Below, piece by piece: positions 16,451 through 24,080 of a DNA stretch of 36,081 nucleotides. The stretch's first letter is position 1, and each line of letters begins with the position of its first letter. The stretch spans positions 1 through 36,081 of the forward strand of contig NZ_ANNU01000067.1 in the NCBI RefSeq assembly GCF_000346615.1, given 5' to 3'. Source of the DNA: Nafulsella turpanensis ZLM-10 (GTDB taxonomy: Bacteria; Bacteroidota; Bacteroidia; Cytophagales; Cyclobacteriaceae). The notes beneath the pieces are model-generated. The model was not told the origin of the DNA and ran no database searches. It was given only the letters and a program-made list of their open reading frames with translations. Both the position numbers and the translations under genes were made by a program.

Positions 16451-18727
16451 TTGGCAAATCCGGAAGAAACAATTGAAATTCCCTTACTGGATGGGAGTCA
16501 AATAAAGTTTTCTGTTTTCGCTGAATCAGCGCATCCTGAATCCTTGAGATTGATTCCTGATTCAGAAGCAGCTGAATTTGGAGAAGCTCCCTTGCAGCTC
16601 ATGGAAGGATTTTCTTATGAGTACAAAATTGAAGATGGATATAAGCTTCAGGAAATTCCAAAAGTCGTCAGTCTTTCTAGAGTTAATAGATCAACAGGCA
16701 GAATAACGCCAAATATTTATGTAGGCTCTTTGGTACTTGAGGTTTTGGACGAAAAAGCCTCAGAAAAAAAAGGTGAATTTTCTATAGAGGTCCAATCAGT
16801 AAAAGCTGATTATAGGAAGGACTATCGGTTTATGTTAGAGGATATCACTGAAAAGTGTACCGACCTATTGATGCAAAGCAATTCACCGGTTACTCAAAAC
16901 TTTACAGTTGACTTCAATGAGGATTCTCAGACTCTCTACCAGCGGTTTTCTTTTGTGAAATCAATTATTGAAACACCTGAATTTCATGAAGCCATTCATA
17001 GAATTGTAGGTGCACCTGTAACAAATTGGGCAGAGCGGGAAGAAGAAACAGATATCCGGAGGGCTAAAAGAATTGGAAATTCCTCAATAAGGCAAATCGC
17101 CTCAAGTTCCAGTAGAGTTATGCTTCCCGCAGATCATTCATTGCAAGGAAAGTTAAAGTCAGTTCCAGCAAAGTTACGGATAAGTAGAAAGCACGAAACT
17201 GTTGATACGCCTGAAAATCGATTTGTCAAGCATGCGATCCTTTCCTTTTTTCAATTTTGTGCAGACATAAGTGAACAATTGAAGAAAGGTAGCCGAGCTT
17301 ACAAAGAGGCTCAGCAAATGCAGGAGGTTTTGGAAAGTATGCTAAACCACTCCGTTTTTAAAGAGGTTTCACCGCCTGCAACTTTAGCTTTAAACAGCCC
17401 TGTACTTCAACGGAAAGAAGGCTATCGTGAGGTGCTGCGGGTTTGGCTAATGTTTGATTTAGCTGCTAAGCTTGTGTGGAAAGGAGGAGAAGATGTATAT
17501 CATGCAGGGAAGCGAGATGTAGCCACTTTGTATGAGTATTGGCTTTTCTTCAGCCTCTTGGATGATTTCAAAACTGTTTTCAATATAGAACCAACCGCCA
17601 TTGGCAATCTCATTGGACCCACTTCTGACGGGTTGGGGCTAAAGCTTAAGGCAGGGAGGTTTATTCCTTTTAAAGGAGTGTATGATTCTGGTAATCGGAA
17701 GTTAAATATAGAGTTTAGTTTTAACCGTACATTTTCCGGTAACAATGATTATCCTTCCGGAGGCAGCTGGACGAAGAACATGCGCCCGGATTATACTTTA
17801 AGCATCTGGCCAGCAGAATTAAAAGCGTCAGAAGCGGAGATGCAGGAGTTAATTGTCCATATCCACTTTGATGCGAAATATAAAATAGCCGGTTTATATG
17901 AAATTATAGGCATTGAGAATGAGGATCCTGAAAAGGAGAAGGAAGAACAAAAACAGGGAAATTATAAGCGAGCTGATTTGCTGAAAATGCATGCTTATCG
18001 GGATGCCATCAGAAGGACTGGAGGAGCTTATGTATTATACCCAGGAGATAAGAGCTTACAAAAGTCTGGTTTTCACGAATTGATTCCAGGCTTAGGAGCC
18101 TTCCCAATTAAACCTTCCAGGACAGATAATGGAGTTGCAGAACTAAAGGACTTCATTTATGAAATAATGGAGCATTTCCTTAACAGAGCCTCCCAGCGGG
18201 AGCGGATGTCCTACAGAGTTTATGACATTCATAAAGAAAAGGATAAAGATGCTCTAAATGAACCTATTCCAGAATTTTTCAATGAGGGAAGAACCCTTCC
18301 CCCGGCGGACACTAGTGTTTTGATCGGTTTTTACAAAGATGAGCAGCATAGGGAGTGGATTGAAAGGACCGGCTTTTACAATGCTCGGATGAATAGTAAG
18401 CGAGGTTCTCTAAAATTAGGACCAGCTGAGGCAGGCGCCTCTTATTTACTCCTTCATTCCGATGGGAAATTAGAAACGGGTGATATCTGGCGAATTACCG
18501 ATACTGGTCCGCGAGTCTTTTCAAAAGAGGAGATGATTAAGAAAGGATATCCCAATCCAAACCAGGAGTATTACCTTGTGTACAAAATAGAGAAAGTCGA
18601 ATCTGCAGCATTTGCGAATGCTGTGTGGAATATTCGGAAGCTGGAGCAGTACAAATCAGGCAGAGGCTCTGCTTTGCCTTTTGCTGTGAGTTTGACGGAG
18701 CTGATGAGGGTAAAAGTTAATCAATGA
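16451..18727 (+). CDS. DUF2357-type PD-(D/E)XK restriction nuclease, McrC-like partner of machine A
   Basis: The 758-residue protein has a beta-rich N-terminus (about 1-115), then the DUF2357 region (about 120-340, including the ENRFVKHAIL segment). A PD-(D/E)XK nuclease core follows: an N-terminal Glu in LYEYWLFF (about 360-367), D447 in RPDY, D474 and K476 in HFDAKYK, and a helix with KMHAYRD (about 512-518). These are the residues expected for a metal-dependent DNA-cleaving site. From about 590 a separate C-terminal domain (GFYKDEQHREWIERTGFYNAR, GYPNPNQEYYLVYKIEKV) looks PUA/EVE-like and may read modified DNA. The only workable start is a TTG at 16451; the frame is the same as the upstream gene and is closed by that gene's TAA 12 bases earlier. 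It should act with the machine A AAA protein as motor plus nuclease. Confidence 0.82.
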   Translation: MANPEETIEIPLLDGSQIKFSVFAESAHPESLRLIPDSEAAEFGEAPLQLMEGFSYEYKIEDGYKLQEIPKVVSLSRVNRSTGRITPNIYVGSLVLEVLDEKASEKKGEFSIEVQSVKADYRKDYRFMLEDITEKCTDLLMQSNSPVTQNFTVDFNEDSQTLYQRFSFVKSIIETPEFHEAIHRIVGAPVTNWAEREEETDIRRAKRIGNSSIRQIASSSSRVMLPADHSLQGKLKSVPAKLRISRKHETVDTPENRFVKHAILSFFQFCADISEQLKKGSRAYKEAQQMQEVLESMLNHSVFKEVSPPATLALNSPVLQRKEGYREVLRVWLMFDLAAKLVWKGGEDVYHAGKRDVATLYEYWLFFSLLDDFKTVFNIEPTAIGNLIGPTSDGLGLKLKAGRFIPFKGVYDSGNRKLNIEFSFNRTFSGNNDYPSGGSWTKNMRPDYTLSIWPAELKASEAEMQELIVHIHFDAKYKIAGLYEIIGIENEDPEKEKEEQKQGNYKRADLLKMHAYRDAIRRTGGAYVLYPGDKSLQKSGFHELIPGLGAFPIKPSRTDNGVAELKDFIYEIMEHFLNRASQRERMSYRVYDIHKEKDKDALNEPIPEFFNEGRTLPPADTSVLIGFYKDEQHREWIERTGFYNARMNSKRGSLKLGPAEAGASYLLLHSDGKLETGDIWRITDTGPRVFSKEEMIKKGYPNPNQEYYLVYKIEKVESAAFANAVWNIRKLEQYKSGRGSALPFAVSLTELMRVKVNQ

Positions 18728-18764
18728 CTTTATTAAGGTAAGATCTTAGAGATAAACACAATCC

Positions 18765-18791
18765 TTTTCTGCGCATGAAAATTTACCTTTG
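18765..18791 (+). promoter_or_regulatory. Candidate Bacteroidota promoter for the PLD-like gene
   Basis: TACCTTTG at 18784-18791 matches the TAnnTTTG -7 consensus perfectly. A weak -33-like TTTTCTG begins near 18765, with roughly the usual spacing. Transcription would start a few bases on and leave a short leader before the ATG at 18827. It suggests that the PLD-like gene can be expressed independently of machine A. Confidence 0.45.
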
Positions 18792-18826
18792 GAGTGTATT
18801 GTTAGAAAATTTATTCGGATTGGGGA

Positions 18827-19714
18827 ATGGCAAAATTCTTAACTACCTCGGCAATAGCTTACCACATTGAGAACATCGTAAGAGAAGCAAATAAGCATCT
18901 AATTTTAGTAACTCCTTATCTCAAACTCACAAAGAATTTATTCGAGAGACTTAAGGAAGCTAGCAATAACGGTGTTAAAGTGATTTTAATCTATGGAAAA
19001 GAGGAGCTGAAAAAAGAACAGAAAAATTGGCTCCAGGAACTTAAGAATATAGAGCTCCATTTCTCTGAAAATCTACATGCAAAAATCTATTTGAATGAAA
19101 AAGAACTAATAATAGGTTCAATGAATTTGTATGAATATTCGGAGAAGAATAATCGGGAGGTTGGAGTTCTTTTTGAAAGGAAAGTAGATCAGGAAATTTT
19201 TAATGATACCATCAGCGAAATTAAATCAATAATAAATGCCTCAAAACCTGCATATGTATCTTTTACGGAGAGGCCTATAAAGCCCATTAAAGTTAACGAA
19301 AATTCTAATGCATTTAATGAGCTAGCCAGGTATCTACGTCATTACTATCCAAACCAAAAGATAAAAGTAAATAGGGATGGATTAGGTGGAGAACGTGTAG
19401 AGGCAAAGGAGTTCGTTTTTAAGTTTGTGAATTTCTCCACAGTAGGTTATAAAACAGAGTTTTCCATAGACCTAAGTGATAAAATTCGGGAAGAAATTCT
19501 GGCGAAGTTAGATTTTGAAGAATTAAGGGAACACCGGGTTTATATAAACAGGGAGGTAATTTCGCTCTATATGAGTATTCAGCATCGTGATAATTGGGAA
19601 ATTTATTTAAGAGAAAAGAAATTTGAGCTTATTGAGAAGGGGATTTTCACTGTACTGGAAAGACTCAATGCAGCTACCCTAGAACTCCAGAAAGGGACAG
19701 CCATAAATTTCTAA
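18827..19714 (+). CDS. Phospholipase-D-like (single HKD) protein, probable nuclease
   Basis: The 295-residue protein opens with a PLDc_2-type fold: IENIVREANKHLILVTPYLK, GVKVILIYGK, then the catalytic HxK motif in LHAKIYLNEKELIIGSMN (H84, K86, with GS at 97-98 and N100). Only one HKD is present, so an active site would need a dimer, as in Nuc and BfiI-type nucleases. The acidic position of HxKx4D is Glu (E91). Residues about 150-295 form an unrecognised basic/acidic domain. No signal peptide is present. It sits 99 bases after machine A and 142 before machine B on the same strand and has its own promoter-like sequence, so it is probably an accessory nuclease of the locus. A phospholipase role cannot be excluded. 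Confidence 0.75.
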   Translation: MAKFLTTSAIAYHIENIVREANKHLILVTPYLKLTKNLFERLKEASNNGVKVILIYGKEELKKEQKNWLQELKNIELHFSENLHAKIYLNEKELIIGSMNLYEYSEKNNREVGVLFERKVDQEIFNDTISEIKSIINASKPAYVSFTERPIKPIKVNENSNAFNELARYLRHYYPNQKIKVNRDGLGGERVEAKEFVFKFVNFSTVGYKTEFSIDLSDKIREEILAKLDFEELREHRVYINREVISLYMSIQHRDNWEIYLREKKFELIEKGIFTVLERLNAATLELQKGTAINF

Positions 19715-19856
19715 AAGGAAGTATAGGGGAAGAAAGTTAAAAGACCTTTGGCACCTTAATGTGGGAGATGCTTTGTTGGGTGGCGGGAAAATGTTATTTT
19801 AAAATCAGTAACTGGCCACATTTTTTTACCACATTCCTAATTTTTCTTTAACCAAC

Positions 19857-22484
19857 ATGGATAAGCAGATTTCCTATATCAATCAACTGGCTAAGCAATA
19901 CAAAGAATATGTTAATGATGAAAATACTCTTTATCATGCTTTGAATGAGCTGGATAATGATACCTTACTATCAATCACGAAGGAATATGGAGATCCTGAC
20001 CGGGATTTTCGACCAGTAAATGTTTTGCGGTACGAGGCGGTACGTTTGTTAAATAAAGGTGAAAAATTAACACCATCCCTGCTTGAGTCAATAAAGGATA
20101 ACATTCGTAAAAAGAACCTGGACCAATTTCCACATTTCAGTACAAAGCTTAAAAAAGGGTTAGAAGAATATCCGGTAGGTAACCGAGATATTTTTGCCAG
20201 CTGGCAAAACCCCTGGCGTATTTTTCACACCTTCTTTTTTAGAGGAACAATTCGGGAAACCGTAAATCAATATTTACAACAAATTGCTAACCAGCTTAAA
20301 GGTGATTTAGGTTTGGTTGATTACACAACGCATTGTGTTGATTTTTACGGACCAAGTAACTTTGGGTGCCACTATTGTTGGTTTGCCTTGTACCCATCTA
20401 GTAAGAACTCCCATCAGCAAGCGTATCAGTTCTTTGTGCAGCTAGAGGAAGATATGAAGGCGGGATGTATTGGAGGTCATTTAATTAAAAACCGCATACC
20501 GAATCAGGTTGAACCGGTAGAAAACTATGATGATATTTTACAACTGCTGAATGGCCGAAAGGAAGACATTGAGAACCTTAACAAAGAAATTCGAAATTAC
20601 TTTAAGCTATCGCCAGGAACCCAGGGGATTAGGTGGGAATTATTTCAGGAAAAGGAGATTGGAGCGGTTAACTATTCTAATCTCGGAACAGGGGATATCT
20701 CTCAGATAAACTCTCTTGCGGACTTGAACATTAAAGCAGGGCTGCCGCCCGATAGTAAATCCAATCAGACCTGGAATTTATGGTTATTCAAAACTGCTAA
20801 CACTGGTGATGTGGTTTTTGCAAGTAAAGGAACAAATACCTGTCTCGGTGTAGGCATTATCAAGGGAGACTACTACTATGATTCTTCTACTTCATCCTTT
20901 TCCCACCAAAGATCTATCCATTGGATAACAGATAAGGTTTACGAATACAAAGCATATTCTATAAAAGGGTACCCAAAGCTTTTTAGGCCGGATACTTTTA
21001 GCCCTACTCTGGTATGGGAGTTTATTTTGAGTGAATATGTTCGGTTGTATCCGGATTTAGCGGCAGTTTTTGATGAGCACGATTTAAAGTATTCAAATGA
21101 TTCCGTAAAGGAATTAGTAGAAAATGATGAAGAGGAGGTGCCCCAGCCAGAAGACACAGACTTTGATATAAGTTATTGGTGGCTGAATGCTAACCCAAAT
21201 ATTTGGAGCATTAATAAATGTTCTGTCGGGGATATTCAGTCTTACACTTCACACAATGAAAAAGGAAATAAGCGAAGAATTTACAGGTATTTCGAAGCTG
21301 TGAAGCCTGGGGACCTCCTCATCGGGTATGAAAGTAGTCCTGTAAAGCAGATTAGAGCCATTTTTGAAATTACCAGAGGCCTTCATACGACTGATAAAGG
21401 AATGGAAGAAATTGAGTTTGAACTTATCGAGAAGTTGGAGGTGCCTGTTGCATGGGCGGAGCTTTCAAATGAAGCAGGATTGGATGATTGTGAGGTGATA
21501 GTAAACAATCAAGGTAGTCTCTTTAAACTTTCAGAGGATGAATTTGATATTATCCGTACTATCATTGATGAAAAAAATATAATCCAGGAGAGAAAGCTGC
21601 AGGGTGCTGAAAAGAAGTTGTATAACTTCTCCAAAGATCCTGACAAACCTTTTATTGCGGAAGCTGAATTCAATAATATTGTTTCTCTCTTGCAACGGAA
21701 GAAGAACATTATTTTACAGGGCCCTCCAGGAGTTGGAAAAACATTCCTGGCCCGTAAGCTTGCCTATCAAATAATGGGTGAGGTAAGTGATGCGCAGATC
21801 GAAATGGTACAGTTTCACCAGTCTTATAGCTATGAAGATTTTATTCAGGGTTTGCGTCCGAACAAAAAAGGTGGTTTTGAATTAAAAAACGGTACGTTTT
21901 ATCGTTTTTGTCAGAAAGCCCATGCACATCCGGAAAGGGACTATTTCCTTATTATAGATGAGATCAACAGGGGCAACCTCTCTAAAATTTTTGGTGAATT
22001 AATGATGCTAATTGAGGCTGATAAACGAAATAAGAGGTACTCGATTAAGCTTACCTATGCCGAAGAGGAAGAGGAGACCTTTTATGTGCCACCAAACTTG
22101 TTTCTCATTGGAACTATGAATACCGCTGACAGGTCCCTGGCAATTGTAGATTATGCTTTACGCAGGCGCTTTGCCTTTATTACGCTAAGGCCGGTACTGG
22201 ATGAATCTTTTCGTGCTTTTATAGAACAGCGGGGGTTGTCCAGGGAGCTTACCAGTCACATTCAATCCTCCGTAAATATTATCAACAAATCCATTTCTGA
22301 GGACATAAATCTAGGAAGTGGCTTTCAAATTGGGCACAGCTATTTCTGTACCTATTCCAACAATACAGAAGAAAAGTTGTGGTGGAAGGAGTTGCTGCGA
22401 TTTGAGTTACAGCCCCTGATGGAAGAAATATGGTTTGATAATCCGGAAAGGGTAAAGGAGATGATAAATATCCTGGAATTGTAG
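19857..22484 (+). CDS. mcrB: McrB-family GTPase with two EVE-like domains, machine B
   Basis: The protein has 875 residues. About 1-245 form an unassigned N-terminal region, including GPSNFGCHYCWFALYPS (165-181). Two EVE/PUA-like reader domains appear to follow. The first is about 258-390 (NLWLFKTANTGDVVFASKG). The second is about 437-575, opening DISYWWLNANPNIWS, with VKPGDLLIGYESSPVKQIRA and LEVPVAWAEL. EVE domains flip out and bind modified bases, so these are the probable specificity elements. The C-terminus is the McrB motor: Walker A GPPGVGKT (622-629), Walker B FLIIDEINRGN (697-707), the McrB signature GTMNTADRSLAIVDYALRRRF (752-772). MNTADR is associated with GTP use. The partner McrC follows after two bases. 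The ATG at 19857 sits in an AT-rich leader without a Shine-Dalgarno sequence. Confidence 0.88.
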   Translation: MDKQISYINQLAKQYKEYVNDENTLYHALNELDNDTLLSITKEYGDPDRDFRPVNVLRYEAVRLLNKGEKLTPSLLESIKDNIRKKNLDQFPHFSTKLKKGLEEYPVGNRDIFASWQNPWRIFHTFFFRGTIRETVNQYLQQIANQLKGDLGLVDYTTHCVDFYGPSNFGCHYCWFALYPSSKNSHQQAYQFFVQLEEDMKAGCIGGHLIKNRIPNQVEPVENYDDILQLLNGRKEDIENLNKEIRNYFKLSPGTQGIRWELFQEKEIGAVNYSNLGTGDISQINSLADLNIKAGLPPDSKSNQTWNLWLFKTANTGDVVFASKGTNTCLGVGIIKGDYYYDSSTSSFSHQRSIHWITDKVYEYKAYSIKGYPKLFRPDTFSPTLVWEFILSEYVRLYPDLAAVFDEHDLKYSNDSVKELVENDEEEVPQPEDTDFDISYWWLNANPNIWSINKCSVGDIQSYTSHNEKGNKRRIYRYFEAVKPGDLLIGYESSPVKQIRAIFEITRGLHTTDKGMEEIEFELIEKLEVPVAWAELSNEAGLDDCEVIVNNQGSLFKLSEDEFDIIRTIIDEKNIIQERKLQGAEKKLYNFSKDPDKPFIAEAEFNNIVSLLQRKKNIILQGPPGVGKTFLARKLAYQIMGEVSDAQIEMVQFHQSYSYEDFIQGLRPNKKGGFELKNGTFYRFCQKAHAHPERDYFLIIDEINRGNLSKIFGELMMLIEADKRNKRYSIKLTYAEEEEETFYVPPNLFLIGTMNTADRSLAIVDYALRRRFAFITLRPVLDESFRAFIEQRGLSRELTSHIQSSVNIINKSISEDINLGSGFQIGHSYFCTYSNNTEEKLWWKELLRFELQPLMEEIWFDNPERVKEMINILEL

Positions 22485-22486
22485 CT

Positions 22487-23563
22487 GTGCAAATCCCAAT
22501 TCAAAATATCTATTATTTGCTCAGCTATGCCTGGAATAAATTAGAGGAAGCTGAAGCTGTGGCTGTGTCGGTAGATGACAAAACTCAGCTAATTGATCTA
22601 TTCGCTAAGGTGCTCATCAATGCCACGAAAAGATTGCTAAAAAGAGGAATCGATAGGAATTATGTAGAACGAACCGCAGAGTTAGCAGGAATAAAAGGAA
22701 AGATAGAAATTGGAGAGACTTTAAAGGGTAGGATGTGGATGCAGCGGAAGGCTTCCTGTTCTTTTGATGAGTTTTCTGCGGACATTATAACTAATCAAAT
22801 CCTCATCTCTACCCTTTATCAGTTACTCAGAACCCAGAATCTAGATAGAGATTTGAAAGAGCAGATCCGAAACCTCCTATGGATGTTCCCGCCGATTGAC
22901 AAGGTGAGACTTTCCATAAATCTTTTTAAGCAGGTAAAGATTCACAGAAATAATCGTTTCTATGAGCTTATTATAAAAATCTGCCAGCTAATTTACGAAA
23001 ATAGCTTGCCTGGAGAATCCTCTGGAAGCTGGAAGTTTTCCGATTTCACCCGTGATGAACAGAAAATGAATCAGCTCTTTGAAGGGTTTGTGTTTAACTT
23101 TTTTAGACTTGAGCAGCAATCATACCGGGTAAGCAGAGAAATCATAAAATGGCAATTTGATGCTCATGATGAAGGAGCGTTAAACTACCTGCCGCAGATG
23201 CGGACAGATATAAACCTGGAAAATGAAAAGCGTAAAATTATTATTGATGCAAAGTACTATCAAAAAACCTTAAGCAGGTATTACAACAGCGAAAAAGTAC
23301 ACTCAGGCAACCTCTATCAGCTGTTCAGTTATCTTCTTAATCAGGAAGATGGTAGTTCAAAGAAAAGTGAAACTACCGGAATTCTGCTGTACCCGACCAT
23401 CGACGAAGACTATACCTTACAATTCCAGTACAAGTCGCATCCAATTCAAATCCGAACAGTAAATCTAAACCAACCCTGGAAGTTGATCTCTGAGTGTTTG
23501 CTTCAGATAGTAGAGTCTGAAAGTAGAGGTATATCACTACTAAATGAAGGAAGTGAAAGCTGA
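22487..23563 (+). CDS. mcrC: McrC, PD-(D/E)XK nuclease subunit of machine B
   Basis: The 358-residue protein is a classical McrC (PF10117). The N-terminus IQNIYYLLSYAWNKL is diagnostic. The nuclease core has E199 in QLFEGFVFNFF, D241 in MRTDINL, D254 and K256 in IIIDAKYY, and a following helix with Q278 in GNLYQLFSYLL. McrC binds the McrB ring, stimulates GTP hydrolysis and cuts DNA. The start is a GTG two bases after the McrB stop, and AAAGGAG in the end of the McrB gene can serve as a distal ribosome site, so translation is coupled. It is the last intact gene of the block; within about 70 bases of its stop lies the broken end of a convergent restriction gene. Confidence 0.9.
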   Translation: MQIPIQNIYYLLSYAWNKLEEAEAVAVSVDDKTQLIDLFAKVLINATKRLLKRGIDRNYVERTAELAGIKGKIEIGETLKGRMWMQRKASCSFDEFSADIITNQILISTLYQLLRTQNLDRDLKEQIRNLLWMFPPIDKVRLSINLFKQVKIHRNNRFYELIIKICQLIYENSLPGESSGSWKFSDFTRDEQKMNQLFEGFVFNFFRLEQQSYRVSREIIKWQFDAHDEGALNYLPQMRTDINLENEKRKIIIDAKYYQKTLSRYYNSEKVHSGNLYQLFSYLLNQEDGSSKKSETTGILLYPTIDEDYTLQFQYKSHPIQIRTVNLNQPWKLISECLLQIVESESRGISLLNEGSES

Positions 23564-23628
23564 GTGGATGTAGAATAAGGTAGGGGTTGAGGACGGTTGC
23601 TGCCCACCTTTCTTCCTGCTACACTTAT

Positions 23629-23769
23629 GTAGGTGTAGAATTTTACCTTACTTCCGGGCTGCTGAATCTCGCCAAACGCCAGCAGCAACAGCTTATGGGG
23701 AGCCCGCACGCCTTTGCTTTTCCAGGTATTGATATTTTCAAATTGCTGAAGGATGTCCTGATCATTCAT
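23629..23769 (-). pseudogene. Truncated sulfur-binding-domain restriction endonuclease (ScoMcrA-like), 5' remnant
   Basis: From the ATG at 23767-23769 the minus strand encodes about 47 residues that resemble the start of phosphorothioate-DNA-binding HNH restriction enzymes: DILQQFENINTWKSKG then VRAPHKLLLLAFGEIQQ, matching the usual pattern of a short helix, W-K, RAPHK and a Leu-rich helix. After about KVKFYTYI the frame runs into sequence antisense to the end of the McrC region, and no HNH domain follows. The gene therefore appears cut off, with the junction between 23564 and 23629. The break coincides with a 20-base imperfect palindrome (23619-23638). It converges on mcrC. The family call rests on a short segment. 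Confidence 0.5.
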
Positions 23770-24009
23770 GAAGCTAAAGATATAAAATGCTGCTGGGAAA
23801 AGCGAAATTTCCGAATTGTTAGGCAGGATGGCTTTAGCGGGGATAGCGTGCGAATTCCAGCCTGGGAATCTCAATATTAATTGCTCACGGGAATACGGGA
23901 GCAAAAGAGGGTAGAAGCTCTTTGCTGCCTTTCTTCTGTCAGGTCCGGAAGTATTTGCCGGTCATTGTATATAGTACACTTCTACCCCGGGTCCAGCTAA
24001 TGGAGAGTA

Positions 24010-24045
24010 CAAAAAAATGCTCAGGCCACTTTTGGTAACCTGAGC
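24010..24045 (-). terminator. Intrinsic terminator of the Kelch lipoprotein gene
   Basis: On the minus strand GCTCAGG (24045-24039) pairs with CCTGAGC (24025-24019), with further wobble pairs inside. A T7 run follows at about 24017-24011. It lies 36 bases after the stop of the gene at 24081. Confidence 0.7.
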
Positions 24046-24080
24046 TGGAATGTATGGGCATTTTTCAGTATCGGGAGGCT

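Noticed and set aside
14483-18727. Motor and DUF2357 nuclease as one gene split by a sequencing error
   Set aside because: In related systems the two are separate proteins, and the gap contains a plausible TTG start. The shared frame is reported as an observation, not as a broken gene.
23587-23880. 97-codon plus-strand open frame after mcrC
   Set aside because: It is antisense to the sulfur-binding-domain remnant, whose residues are the ones that resemble a known family.
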